Program-made: the position numbers and the translations under genes | Origin: Thiopseudomonas sp. | Lineage (GTDB): Bacteria > Pseudomonadota > Gammaproteobacteria > Pseudomonadales > Pseudomonadaceae | Assembly (NCBI GenBank): GCA_018384595.1 | Contig: JAHAYO010000068.1 | Location: forward strand, 1-64,000 | DNA length: 64,000 nucleotides | Reading direction: 5' to 3' | Notes under the pieces: model-generated | Seen by the model: the letters and a program-made list of their open reading frames with translations, nothing else | The model's database searches: none | What the model was told of the DNA's origin: nothing | Part shown: positions 54,180-64,000 of the stretch, piece by piece | Numbering within the stretch: position 1 is the stretch's first letter | Layout: each line of letters opens with the position of its first letter

Positions 54180-55154
54180 TTACTGCTGCAGTTCTTGCGC
54201 CGTAAACAGATCATCAAACAGCATGCTGGACAGGTAGCGCTCGCCAGAGTCGGGCAGAATCACCACCAGCGTCTTGCCCTGCATGGCCGGCTCGTGCGCC
54301 AAGCGCACCGCTGCCACCATGGCCGCGCCGCTGGAAATACCACACAAAATGCCTTCTTCGCGCATCAGGCGCAGCGCCATCTGCTTGGCATCTTCGTCAT
54401 CCACTTGCTCGACCCGATCCACCAGTGATAGATCCAAGTTGCCCGGTACAAAACCGGCACCCAGCCCCTGAATTTTGTGCGGGGCCGGTGTTAATTCTTC
54501 GCCCGCCTTAGTTTGACTGATGACCGGCGAGCCGGTCGGCTCCACCGCTACTGACAGAATGGGCTTGCCGCAGGTTTGTTTGATGTAACGGGAAATACCG
54601 GTCAGGGTGCCGCCGGTACCCACACCACTGACCAGCACATCAATCGCGCCGTCGGTGTCGTTCCAGATTTCTGGGCCGGTGGTTTTTTCATGAATATTCG
54701 GGTTGGCCGGGTTTTCAAACTGCTGCAGCATGATGTAACGGGCTGGATCGGCATCCACCAGTTCCTGTGCTTTGGCAATCGCGCCCTTCATGCCCTTGGC
54801 CGGTTCGGTTAATACCAGTTCGGCACCCAGCGCCTTGAGGATTTTGCGCCGTTCAAGGCTCATGGACGACGGCATGGTCAGAATCAGCCGGTAACCCTTG
54901 GCGGCGGCGACAAAGGCCAAGCCAATTCCGGTGTTGCCCGAGGTGGGTTCGACCAGCGCTACGCCAGGCTTGAGCAGGCCGCTGTGTTCAGCGGCTTCAA
55001 TCATGGCTGCGCCAATACGGCACTTCACCGAGCCGGCTGGGTTGCGCGATTCAATCTTGGCCAGCAGGGTGACGCCTGCGGGCGCGAGCCGATTGATCTG
55101 TACCAGGGGCGTATTGCCAATGCTTTGCGCGTTGTTGAGAAAGATGTTTGCCAT
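54180..55154 (-). CDS. cysK: Cysteine synthase A
   Basis: '[37 protein letters not shown]', '[13 protein letters not shown]'. Confidence 0.97.
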   Translation of the reverse strand: MANIFLNNAQSIGNTPLVQINRLAPAGVTLLAKIESRNPAGSVKCRIGAAMIEAAEHSGLLKPGVALVEPTSGNTGIGLAFVAAAKGYRLILTMPSSMSLERRKILKALGAELVLTEPAKGMKGAIAKAQELVDADPARYIMLQQFENPANPNIHEKTTGPEIWNDTDGAIDVLVSGVGTGGTLTGISRYIKQTCGKPILSVAVEPTGSPVISQTKAGEELTPAPHKIQGLGAGFVPGNLDLSLVDRVEQVDDEDAKQMALRLMREEGILCGISSGAAMVAAVRLAHEPAMQGKTLVVILPDSGERYLSSMLFDDLFTAQELQQ

Positions 55155-55468
55155 TGTATGTTTCCTTTTTCCAAACTGCCGTTCTTGCCCCGATACCTCA
55201 GCGCAAGCGGCTTAAATCAAGCGACCTCTGCCAAAGAAGTGGCTGCTCTATAAAACACAACCCCTCCACGTTCAGAGGGGGCTATACAGGTGCCGCTGCC
55301 TATCTGGGCGGCTTTAGCCAGCAACACCCAAGCCACGTTGCGGCTAACCCCGCCCGACGGCATGCAGCACCAAAGCCGTTTCAAGCTGCTATAGTTTGCT
55401 CATCTTAACCATAAGCCGCCTATCCTTGCAGCGGCGATAAACGCATAACCTTAGTCCAAGGGCTCCGC

Positions 55469-56311
55469 ATGAAATTTACCGGAACTTCCTCTTATGTCGC
55501 CACCGATGACCTGAAACTGGCGGTCAACGCCGCCATTACCCTTGAGCGCCCGCTGCTGGTCAAGGGCGAGCCCGGCACCGGCAAAACCATGCTGGCCGAG
55601 GAGCTGGCCGACGCCTTTGGCGCCCGCCTGATCACCTGGCACATCAAGTCCACCACCAAGGCCCAGCAAGGGCTGTACGAATACGATGCGGTCAGCCGCC
55701 TGCGCGACTCGCAGCTCAACTCCGAGCGGGTGCACGACATCAGCAACTACATCATCAAGGGCAAGCTGTGGGAGGCCTTCGAGGCCGACGAGCGGGTGAT
55801 TCTGCTGATTGATGAAATCGACAAGGCCGACGTCGAGTTCCCCAACGACCTGCTGCAAGAGCTGGACCGCATGGAGTTCTACGTCTACGAGACTGACCAA
55901 ACCATCAAGGCCAAACAGCGGCCGATCATCATCATTACCTCCAACAACGAAAAAGAACTGCCGGATGCCTTTTTGCGCCGCTGTTTCTTTCACTACATCG
56001 CTTTCCCCGATGCCGACACCTTGCGCCAGATTGTTGATGTCCACTACCCGGACATCAGCCAACGGCTGGTCAGCCAGGCGCTGGAAATTTTCTTCGACAT
56101 CCGCAAGGCACCCGGCCTGAAAAAGAAACCCTCCACCAGCGAGCTGGTTGACTGGCTCAAGCTGCTGATGGCCGACCAGATCGGTGTCGATGCGCTGCGC
56201 GAGGCCGACGCAGAAAAGGCCCTGCCACCGCTGGCCGGCGCGCTGGTCAAAAACGAGCAGGACATCATGCTGCTTGAGCGGTTGGCCTTCATGAACCGCA
56301 ACCGCCGCTAG
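55469..56311 (+). CDS. MoxR-family AAA+ ATPase
   Basis: 'RPLLVKGEPGTGKTMLAEELADAFG', 'VILLIDEIDKADVEFPNDLLQELDRMEFYV'. Confidence 0.95.
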   Translation: MKFTGTSSYVATDDLKLAVNAAITLERPLLVKGEPGTGKTMLAEELADAFGARLITWHIKSTTKAQQGLYEYDAVSRLRDSQLNSERVHDISNYIIKGKLWEAFEADERVILLIDEIDKADVEFPNDLLQELDRMEFYVYETDQTIKAKQRPIIIITSNNEKELPDAFLRRCFFHYIAFPDADTLRQIVDVHYPDISQRLVSQALEIFFDIRKAPGLKKKPSTSELVDWLKLLMADQIGVDALREADAEKALPPLAGALVKNEQDIMLLERLAFMNRNRR

Positions 56312-56320
56312 GGCCTTGTC

Positions 56321-57499
56321 ATGCTGCTGAACCTGTTTCACGAGCTACGGGCCGCCCGCGTGCCGGTATCGTTGCGCGAACTGCTCGACCTGATTGCCGC
56401 GCTGGAACGCAATGTAGTATTCGCCGACATGGACGAATTCTACTATCTGGCCCGTGCCCTGCTGGTCAAGGACGAACGTCATTACGACAAGTTTGACCGC
56501 GCCTTTGCCGCCTACTTCAAAGGGCTGGAAAACCTGCAGGAACATATCGAGGCGCTGATTCCCGACGAATGGCTGCGCCGCGAATTCATGCGCCAGCTCA
56601 GTGACGAGGAACGGGCCAAAATCCAGTCCCTCGGCGGCCTGGACAAGCTGATTGAAACCTTCAAGCAACGGCTGCAAGAACAGCAAAAAAAACATGCCGG
56701 TGGCAACAAGTGGATCGGCACCGGCGGCACCAGCCCGTTCGGCTCGGGCGGCTACAACCCGGAAGGCATCCGTATCGGCACCTCCGGCGAACGCCAGGGT
56801 CGCGCCGTCAAGGTCTGGGAGCAGCGCGAATATAAAAACCTGGACGAAGACGAACAGCTCAACACCCGCTCGATCCAGATGGCACTACGCCGCCTGCGCC
56901 AGTTTGCGCGACAGGGTGCCGCCGAAGAATTTGACCTGCCCGCCACCATCGAGCACACCGCCCGCGATGGCGGGCTGCTGAATATCCGCATGCGCCCGGA
57001 GCGGCGCAATACAGTCAAGCTGCTGATTTTGTTTGATATCGGCGGCTCGATGGATGCCCACATCGAAGAATGCCAAGCCCTGTTCAGCGCCTGCCGCACC
57101 GAGTTCAAGCACCTGGAGTATTACTATTTCCACAACTTCATTTATGAGACGGTATGGAAAAACAACCAGCGTCGGCACAGCGAGCGCACCTCGACCTACG
57201 ATTTGCTGCACACCTATGGCAGCGACTGGAAGGTGATTTTTGTTGGCGATGCCAGCATGGCACCCTATGAGGTCAGCCATGCCGGTGGCAGTGTCGAGCA
57301 TTGGAATGACGAGCCCGGCCAGCTGTGGATGCAGCGCTTTATGCAGCATTTCGACCAGCTGGTCTGGCTTAACCCCTATCCGCAGCCAAGCTGGCATTAC
57401 ACCCGTTCCATCGGCATGATTCGTGATCTGGTGGATAACCACATGTACCCCATGACCCTAAGCGGACTTGAAGACGCCATGCGCGTGCTGTCCCGCTGA
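56321..57499 (+). CDS. VWA domain-containing protein (CoxE-like)
   Basis: '[47 protein letters not shown]'; starts 10 nt after the MoxR stop. Confidence 0.93.
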   Translation: MLLNLFHELRAARVPVSLRELLDLIAALERNVVFADMDEFYYLARALLVKDERHYDKFDRAFAAYFKGLENLQEHIEALIPDEWLRREFMRQLSDEERAKIQSLGGLDKLIETFKQRLQEQQKKHAGGNKWIGTGGTSPFGSGGYNPEGIRIGTSGERQGRAVKVWEQREYKNLDEDEQLNTRSIQMALRRLRQFARQGAAEEFDLPATIEHTARDGGLLNIRMRPERRNTVKLLILFDIGGSMDAHIEECQALFSACRTEFKHLEYYYFHNFIYETVWKNNQRRHSERTSTYDLLHTYGSDWKVIFVGDASMAPYEVSHAGGSVEHWNDEPGQLWMQRFMQHFDQLVWLNPYPQPSWHYTRSIGMIRDLVDNHMYPMTLSGLEDAMRVLSR

Positions 57500-57521
57500 C
57501 TTTTCTGTTTGGAGTGTTGCC

Positions 57522-59261
57522 ATGACCCAACCTTGTCCCGCGGTTGCCATTGCCCGCCAAATCCTCAACGGCTTTGACTGCTATCGTGAAGAATTTCGCA
57601 AGATTACCAATCTGGGCCGCTACCGCTTTGAGCAGGCGCTGTGGCAGGACATTCAGGACATGTCGGCGCGGCGTATTCAGATTTATAAGGAACACATCCT
57701 CAACACCCGTGACGGCTTGCTAAGCCTGTATGGCGAGGCCGTACTGCTGGACATTGCCAGCTGGCCGTCGATCAAGACCTCCTACATGGGCCAGATCGAC
57801 CTGCGCTTGGACGATGAACTGGCGGAAACCTGGTACAACTCGGTGTTCAACAGCCTGTTCAGCCATGACCAGATCTGCAACCGCAGCATGTTTGTACAAA
57901 CCACCCGCCACGAGCGTATCAGCAGCGAAACCCCGATGCAGATTCGCCTCTACCGACCCGCTGGCGATCTGCGCGCCACCCTGCGCCAGATCATGCAGGA
58001 TTACCGCTTTGAAATTGACTATGCCAATGCTGAGGCCGATCTGGAGCGCCTTGAGTGTCAACTGCGCGAAAGCCTGCCCGACTGGGTGTGCCGTGACGCC
58101 AACCTGAGCATTGAGTTGTACAGCTCGCGGCTGTACCGCAACAAGGGTGCTTATATTGTTGGCCGCATCTATACCAGTGATGAGCAATGGCCGCTGGTGT
58201 TGCCGCTGGTCAACCTAGAGGGCAGGGGCGTGCGTTTTGATGCCGCCATTACCGACGAGGCCGAGGTGTCGATTATCTTTTCGTTTACCCGTTCCTACTT
58301 CATGGTGCGGGTGGCCTATCCGGCGGAGTTCATCAGTTTTTTGCAAAAAATTCTGCCGCGTAAACACCTGTGGGAGCTGTATACCTCCATTGGCTTTTAC
58401 AAACAGGGCAAAACTGAGTTTTACCGCTCGCTGATGCGCCATCTGGACGAGACTGACGACCGCTTTATGATGGCGCCGGGCATCCGTGGCATGGTGATGA
58501 CCGTATTTACCCTGCCGGGCTACAACACGGTATTCAAAGTGATTAAAGACCGCTTTTCGCCGTCGAAAACGGTCGATCACGCCACGGTCATCGACCGTTA
58601 CCGGCTGGTGAAATATGTGGATCGGGTTGGCCGGCTGGCGGACACCCAAGAGTTCAAGGACCTGCGTTTTCCGCTGGCCAAGTTTGAGCCGGAATGCCTA
58701 GCAGAATTGCTGGAAGTGGCACCGTCCACCATCGAAGTGCAGGGCGATGAGGTGCTGGTGCGCCACTGCTGGACCGAACGCCGGATGACGCCGCTCAACA
58801 TTTATCTGGACAACGCCACCAGCGAACAGCAAGTGCGCAATGCGCTGGAAGACTACGGCTGGGCCATCAAGCAGCTGGCGGCGGCCAATATCTTTCCGGG
58901 CGACATGCTGCTGAAAAACTTCGGCGTCACCCGTCACGGGCGGGTGGTGTTTTACGACTATGACGAAATCAGCTACCTGACCGAAGTGAACTTCCGCGTC
59001 ATTCCTGAGCCGCGCTACCCAGAGGATGAAATGTCTGCCGAGCCTTGGTACTCAGTTGCACCCAATGATGTGTTTCCCGAAGAGTTCCCGGTTTTCCTGT
59101 TCACTGATGTGACGCACCGCAAACTGTTCAGCCAGATGCATGGCGACCTGTTCAAGGCCCGTTATTGGCAGGGCTTGCAGCAGGCTATTCGCGAGGGCAC
59201 GGTGATTGACGTGTTTCCGTACAAGCGGCGCACGGATGCTGAGTACACCTATACCGCCTAA
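57522..59261 (+). CDS. aceK: Isocitrate dehydrogenase kinase/phosphatase
   Basis: '[45 protein letters not shown]', '[17 protein letters not shown]'. Confidence 0.97.
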   Translation: MTQPCPAVAIARQILNGFDCYREEFRKITNLGRYRFEQALWQDIQDMSARRIQIYKEHILNTRDGLLSLYGEAVLLDIASWPSIKTSYMGQIDLRLDDELAETWYNSVFNSLFSHDQICNRSMFVQTTRHERISSETPMQIRLYRPAGDLRATLRQIMQDYRFEIDYANAEADLERLECQLRESLPDWVCRDANLSIELYSSRLYRNKGAYIVGRIYTSDEQWPLVLPLVNLEGRGVRFDAAITDEAEVSIIFSFTRSYFMVRVAYPAEFISFLQKILPRKHLWELYTSIGFYKQGKTEFYRSLMRHLDETDDRFMMAPGIRGMVMTVFTLPGYNTVFKVIKDRFSPSKTVDHATVIDRYRLVKYVDRVGRLADTQEFKDLRFPLAKFEPECLAELLEVAPSTIEVQGDEVLVRHCWTERRMTPLNIYLDNATSEQQVRNALEDYGWAIKQLAAANIFPGDMLLKNFGVTRHGRVVFYDYDEISYLTEVNFRVIPEPRYPEDEMSAEPWYSVAPNDVFPEEFPVFLFTDVTHRKLFSQMHGDLFKARYWQGLQQAIREGTVIDVFPYKRRTDAEYTYTA

Positions 59262-59354
59262 GCGATGGCGCGCTGCAGAGCCCGCCGCGCTGCGGCTCAA
59301 CAACGCGGCGCGGGGCATTCAATGAGTGCCCCGCGCCGGTCGGGTATTGCGCAG

Positions 59355-60650
59355 TTAGCGCATCTGGAATAGCTCATGGTGGAAGTGGCGCGGGTGCAGC
59401 CCCAGCGCGACCATTCCCTGTTTGAGCGTGTCAGCAAAGGCCGCCGGGCCGCAGAACCACACCCCGCTGGGGGCCACTGGTCCCGCCAATGCCTGCTGCG
59501 CCGACAGATGACCATCACGCTGGCTCAGATGCACCTGCAGCCGAATGCTGGGCAGTGTGGCGCACAACTGCTGCAGGCGCTCGGCAAACACCGCTTCTTG
59601 CTCATTATTGGCGCAGTAATACAGGCTGGCGTCAGGCGCTGCCGCTGGGTCGTTCTGCAGCCCTTCAAGCCAGGCAATGAAGGGGGTTACGCCGATGCCA
59701 GCGGCAATCCAGACCTGCCGTTGCCCCGTGCGTGGCGGCGTGTGGAAGCAGCCATAGGGCCCCTCGACCGCCACCTGCTGACCGATGGCAATGCGCTGTT
59801 GCAACCTGTTGGTGTAATCGCCTAGCCCTTTGATGGCAAAGTGAACCTGCCCATCGCCCTGATCGGCACTGGCCAGCGTAAAGGGGTGCGGCCCTTCTAG
59901 GCGATCAAAGGTTACGAAGGCAAACTGGCCCGGCTGATGCTTCCAAGCACGACCCAGCTGACAGACCACTTCCATCACATTGCCTGGCAACTCGTGAATC
60001 GCCAGTACCGTACCGGTGTGGGTGTGCTGCCGGCCAATACGCCCGCTGAGTGACAGCAGCGCACAATAGCTGCCCAGTACCGACGCCAGCGCAATCATCA
60101 GTCCTGCTGGCTGCAGCCACCACTGTGGCGGTGTCAGTACGATGCCGTGATACACAATCACCAGATAAAACACCGCCAGTGCTTTGTGCACATAGCGCCA
60201 GAGGTGATAAGGAAAACGCTGCCACAGGGCCAGCAGGATCATGGCGGCAAAAATCCACACCGACCATTCACCCAAGTCCTTGGCCGAGCCACGAAACACC
60301 TCCAGAAAGGTTTTGACGCGGTGCTCTTTCGCGCCTTCTGCCAACAGCATCAGCATGGGGCCTTTGGCCAGTTTGATGCCGTAGTGGGCAACCGCCAGCC
60401 CCACCGCACTGATGCCGGCCCATTTATGCAGGTGGTACATCTTGTCCAGCCCGCCCAGCGGTTTTTCCAGCCAGCGTGGGCGGGCGGCCAGCAGCATGAC
60501 CAGCGTCATCAGCAGAAACGAAGCCAGCCCAGTCCAGTAAATCAGCTCTTTGCGCCACACCCAAGCGCTCCAATCTGGCACCAGCGCCATCACTGGGAGC
60601 AACCAAGCCGCCAGCGACAGGCCAATCAGGCCACCAATGATTTTTTTCAT
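59355..60650 (-). CDS. Ferric reductase-like transmembrane / FAD-NAD(P)H oxidoreductase
   Basis: N-terminal TM helices with conserved His; C-terminal flavodoxin-reductase domain 'VAVEGPYGCFHTPPRTGQRQVWIAAGIGVTPFIAWLEGL'. Confidence 0.92.
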   Translation of the reverse strand: MKKIIGGLIGLSLAAWLLPVMALVPDWSAWVWRKELIYWTGLASFLLMTLVMLLAARPRWLEKPLGGLDKMYHLHKWAGISAVGLAVAHYGIKLAKGPMLMLLAEGAKEHRVKTFLEVFRGSAKDLGEWSVWIFAAMILLALWQRFPYHLWRYVHKALAVFYLVIVYHGIVLTPPQWWLQPAGLMIALASVLGSYCALLSLSGRIGRQHTHTGTVLAIHELPGNVMEVVCQLGRAWKHQPGQFAFVTFDRLEGPHPFTLASADQGDGQVHFAIKGLGDYTNRLQQRIAIGQQVAVEGPYGCFHTPPRTGQRQVWIAAGIGVTPFIAWLEGLQNDPAAAPDASLYYCANNEQEAVFAERLQQLCATLPSIRLQVHLSQRDGHLSAQQALAGPVAPSGVWFCGPAAFADTLKQGMVALGLHPRHFHHELFQMR

Positions 60651-60748
60651 AACCCACCCCCTTCTTAACCTGAGCTCAGTATTGCCGGCCAAACTTAAAG
60701 CAAGCTGAAGGTGGCAAAAGGTGTGTTGTTGTCTGGCTTTATGTGCCG

Positions 60749-62104
60749 TCAAGACGCCGTGCGGCCGGCTTCAGCCGGCGGCACAGTCACCGGCAGCTGG
60801 AGACGCACTTCAAAGCCGCTGCGCTTGCCGCTGGCTGGAGAGCGCAGCTCCAGCGGGCTGCCAATGCGTAGGCAGATCGCCTGCACAATCGCCAGTCCCA
60901 GCCCGCTGCCGCTCGCCGTTGCGCCGCCCCGTTCAAAGCGTTGGGTCAGCTGTGCCAGCTGGCTGCTGTCGATCAGCGGGCAGTCATTACTCACCACCAG
61001 GGTACCGTCGCCTTCCAAAGTGACCACCACAGGCGTAGCAGGCGTGCCGTGGCGCAGGGCGTTTTCTAGCAAATTGCGCAACACAATGGCAAAGACATCC
61101 GGGTCAAGGTCCGACAGCAGCGGCTGTGCCGGCAGTTGCAGCTGAATGCGTTCGGGGGCGAGATTACGGGCCAAATCGGCACTGAGCAGGCGGGCCACAG
61201 GCAGCAAATCGGCAGACTGGTTCAGGCGCAGCTGGCTGCCTTCGGCCCGCGCCAGTTGCATCAGGCGTTCAGACAGCACCGTCAGCCGTTTCAGTGTGGC
61301 TTCAATCGCGTGCGCCCTTTGCTGGGTTGCGCTTTCTTGGCTTTCAATACTTAGACGCTGCAACTGGGCGATGGCACCGGCCAGCGGGGTGCGCAGCTCA
61401 TGGGCCGCATTGGCGGTAAAACTGCGTTCGGCGACAAAGGCGGCCGCCAGTCGGCCCAGCAGGGTGTTGAGGGTGTGGGTGACTGGAATCAGTTCGCTGG
61501 GCAAGCCCTCCGTGGACAGCTGCGACATATCCTGCGCATCACGCAGGGCCAGTGTGTGACGAAAACGCTGCAACGGCAGCAAACTGACGCGAACGACCAG
61601 CACCACGGCCAGCAACACGGCGGGCATTAAGATCAGGATCGGCACGCCCAGCGACATCCGCACCCCCTCGATCACCGTCTGCCGGTGGGTCAGCGGTTCG
61701 GCGAGGGTCAGGCGTATCGTGCCTTGCAGCGTATCTTCGTTGTATATCCGGTGCGTGGCGGTCTGGCTGAAACCGGGGCCGTCCCAAGCGGGAAACAGCG
61801 CCGGCTCGGCATCATGGGAATGCAGCAAAATCCGCCCGTGCGGGTCGCGCACCAGATAGGTCAGCACCTCGCTGTGCGAGCGGATGGTGGCCAGGCGGCG
61901 GGTGACCCCCGTGTCATCACGCGACAGAATATCGGCCACCGCCAACGGTAAAATGCGCTGCGCCGTTTCCTGCAACGCCGAATCAAACACCGTGTTGATT
62001 TCGCTGCGTACCTGCAGGGTGGTCACCAGGGTGGCCGCGCCCCAGAGAAGCAGCAGTACCACGGCCAATGACAGGCCCAGTCGGCCTCGCAGGCTGCGCA
62101 ACAT
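60749..62104 (-). CDS. Sensor histidine kinase (QseC/PmrB-like)
   Basis: 'FTANAAHELRTPLAGAIAQLQRL' H-box, 'NLLENALRHG' N-box, 'GSGLGLAIVQAIC' G-box. Confidence 0.95.
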   Translation of the reverse strand: MLRSLRGRLGLSLAVVLLLLWGAATLVTTLQVRSEINTVFDSALQETAQRILPLAVADILSRDDTGVTRRLATIRSHSEVLTYLVRDPHGRILLHSHDAEPALFPAWDGPGFSQTATHRIYNEDTLQGTIRLTLAEPLTHRQTVIEGVRMSLGVPILILMPAVLLAVVLVVRVSLLPLQRFRHTLALRDAQDMSQLSTEGLPSELIPVTHTLNTLLGRLAAAFVAERSFTANAAHELRTPLAGAIAQLQRLSIESQESATQQRAHAIEATLKRLTVLSERLMQLARAEGSQLRLNQSADLLPVARLLSADLARNLAPERIQLQLPAQPLLSDLDPDVFAIVLRNLLENALRHGTPATPVVVTLEGDGTLVVSNDCPLIDSSQLAQLTQRFERGGATASGSGLGLAIVQAICLRIGSPLELRSPASGKRSGFEVRLQLPVTVPPAEAGRTAS

Positions 62105-62105
62105 G

Positions 62106-62765
62106 TCAGCCGTGCCCCAAACGGTAACCAAGCCCACGCTCGGTGAGGATCAGTTCGGCCCCCAGTTTTTTGCGCAAGCGGCTGATATGCACTTCGATGG
62201 CGTTGCTTTCTACTTCGGCATCAAAGGAATAGAGCATATCTTCCAGCCTTGCCTTAGAGAGCAGCTGGCCGGGATGACTCAAAAAGGCTTCTAGCAATAC
62301 CCACTCGCGGGCGGTGAGGGCAACGGCCTGCTGGTCACGCAACACGCAGCGCGTGGCTAGATCAATACACAGTGGGCCATGCTGAATCACCGGATTGGGG
62401 TTGCCGCTGTAACGCCGCGCCACCGAGCCAATCCGCGCCGACAGTTCGCTGAGGTCAAAGGGCTTAACGAGATAATCATCAGCACCGGCATTTAGCCCTT
62501 CAATGCGGTCAGACACCTGATCCAGCGCGGTCAGAATAATCACCGGCGTGCTCAGACCACGGCTGCGCACGCGGCGTAAAAAAGGAATGCCGCGACCGTC
62601 AGGCAGCATCAAGTCGAGCAAAATCAGGTCGTAAGTCGCCACCGCCATGGCGCTATCGGCGGCGTTCAGCCGCTGAACCAGGTCAACCGTGTGGCCATCA
62701 GCGGCAATTTGGTCATGGACCGCCGCGCCCAGAGTCGGGTCATCTTCAATCAGCAATATGCGCAT
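62106..62765 (-). CDS. OmpR-family response regulator (QseB/PmrA-like)
   Basis: 'MRILLIEDDPTLGAAVHDQIAADGHTVDLV', 'LILLDLMLPDGRG', C-terminal wHTH. Confidence 0.96.
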   Translation of the reverse strand: MRILLIEDDPTLGAAVHDQIAADGHTVDLVQRLNAADSAMAVATYDLILLDLMLPDGRGIPFLRRVRSRGLSTPVIILTALDQVSDRIEGLNAGADDYLVKPFDLSELSARIGSVARRYSGNPNPVIQHGPLCIDLATRCVLRDQQAVALTAREWVLLEAFLSHPGQLLSKARLEDMLYSFDAEVESNAIEVHISRLRKKLGAELILTERGLGYRLGHG

Positions 62766-62817
62766 GGGTGGTTCCTCGTTGGCTGGCTGTGGCCGGCCAT
62801 GGTAGGCAAAGGCGTCG

Positions 62818-63723
62818 CTACTGCGGCTGCGGCTTCTGCTTGGGCATGTCATTCACCCAGTAGTCGTCGTAGGGGTCCATGTGGATGTTGATGATCCACT
62901 TGCGGCCCTGATCCAGCTGCTTGATCTGCGCTTCTATTTTGTGGGTGATTTTGTGCGCCTCGACCAGTGTGATCGACGCATCAAACACTACGTGCACATC
63001 GACAAAAGAGTGATGGGCGGCTTCGCGGGTTTTTAGCAGGTGAAAACCGTTGACCCGCTCCGCCGCAACAATCACCTGCTCGATGTTGCGCACCAGCTCA
63101 TCGTCCAGCGCCCGGTCCAGCAACACCAAAACCCCTTTTTTGATCAGCTCAAACGCCGAGTAGATAATATAAAACGCAATACCGGCACCGATCAGCACAT
63201 CCACCAGCTCATAACCGGTATAGCCCACCACCGCCAGCGATATAAGTACGGCCAGATTGCTCAGCACGTCGGTTTTGTAGTGCAGGGCATCGGCCTCGAT
63301 CACCATAGAGCGGGTGCTTTTGGCCACATGATTCAGGTAACCGACCAGACACAGCGTAATAATCAGCGACGCGATCATGACATAAATGGAAACACCCAAA
63401 TACTGCGATTCGCTGCCGGTTAGGGCCTTTTGTGCCGCCTGATACAGCAAGTACAGGCCCGACAGGGTGATGATGGAGCCCTCAATCACCAGCGCCAGCG
63501 CCTCGATTTTGCCCCGCCCATAGTTGAACAACTTGTCCGCCGGTTTTTCCGAGTTCAACACCGCAAAGTAGTTGAACAGCGACACAAACATATCCAGCAC
63601 GGAATCAACCGCAGACGCCAGCACGGCCACCGAGCCGCTGGCAATGCCCACCACCAGCTTCATCAAGGTCAGTGCGGCGGCAACCGATGAAGAAATAATC
63701 GTGGCTTTTCTTTGTGGAGTCAT
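62818..63723 (-). CDS. Cation diffusion facilitator (FieF-like)
   Basis: 'SGSVAVLASAVDSVLDMFVSLFNYFAV', 'VIEADALHYKTDVLSNLAVLISL' CDF motifs. Confidence 0.95.
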   Translation of the reverse strand: MTPQRKATIISSSVAAALTLMKLVVGIASGSVAVLASAVDSVLDMFVSLFNYFAVLNSEKPADKLFNYGRGKIEALALVIEGSIITLSGLYLLYQAAQKALTGSESQYLGVSIYVMIASLIITLCLVGYLNHVAKSTRSMVIEADALHYKTDVLSNLAVLISLAVVGYTGYELVDVLIGAGIAFYIIYSAFELIKKGVLVLLDRALDDELVRNIEQVIVAAERVNGFHLLKTREAAHHSFVDVHVVFDASITLVEAHKITHKIEAQIKQLDQGRKWIINIHMDPYDDYWVNDMPKQKPQPQ

Positions 63724-63877
63724 CGCTTTTCCTTACTATTCCCAGACTGTTAATGCCGTGCCGCCGGCTGCGTTTGACGCCTGCTAAGCTTCGGCTAACG
63801 ACTTTTTTGCACGGACTTCAGGATGCCGTCAGCCTAAAGCCGGACTATGGCCCCGTCAACGAACCAGGAGATTCACC

Positions 63878-64000
63878 ATGAACCTTAGTATTCCCGTAAC
63901 CGCAGCACTGACACTGGCCGCCTCAACGCTGGCGTATGCCGACAACGACTGCCTGAGCCCGATGTCTGAATGGCAGCCGCGTGAGGCCGTTACCCGCTAT
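63878..64000 (+). CDS. Partial exported protein, likely PepSY-domain, truncated by window end
   Basis: 'MNLSIPVTAALTLAASTLAYADNDCLSPMSEWQPREAVTRY' signal peptide plus PepSY-like start; runs off the window. Confidence 0.6.
   Translation, partial: MNLSIPVTAALTLAASTLAYADNDCLSPMSEWQPREAVTRY

Noticed and set aside
55451-56341. 296-aa minus-strand ORF opposite moxR
   Set aside because: Antisense mirror of the MoxR gene; Val/Gly/Gln-rich with no recognisable domain.

Overview
The window is a gene-dense chromosomal segment from a gammaproteobacterium. The gene order is Pseudomonas-like, but this is inferred from synteny only. Most of it is conserved housekeeping DNA: ychF-pth-rplY-prs-tRNA-Gln-ispE-lolB-TPR lipoprotein (minus strand); hemA-prfA-prmC-moeB-murI; pncC/cinA-recA-recX; tRNA-Leu; queA-tgt-yajC-secD-secF; suhB and trmJ-cysE; the complete isc operon iscR-S-U-A-hscB-hscA-fdx-iscX; ndk-rlmN-pilW-rodZ-ispG-hisS-yfgM-bamB-der. 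The second half is more accessory. It holds a copper locus (copA, cueR, a small Cys-rich protein, a DUF411 protein), an FKBP lipoprotein with an Ala-rich tail, a compact XRE/unknown/Sel1 gene trio, pgm, an MFS transporter, cysK, a MoxR AAA-ATPase plus VWA (CoxE-like) pair next to aceK, and a CDF transporter/two-component system/ferric-reductase-like locus. I found no CRISPR array, rRNA, prophage or recognisable transposase. The best candidates for a second look are a multi-stem palindromic element at the left edge, two palindromic repeat elements flanking the copper genes, the Cys-rich protein in the cueR operon, the XRE/unknown/Sel1 trio, and the MoxR/VWA/aceK neighbourhood. None of these proves an undescribed system from sequence alone. 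All family calls come from reading the translated ORFs, without database searches.
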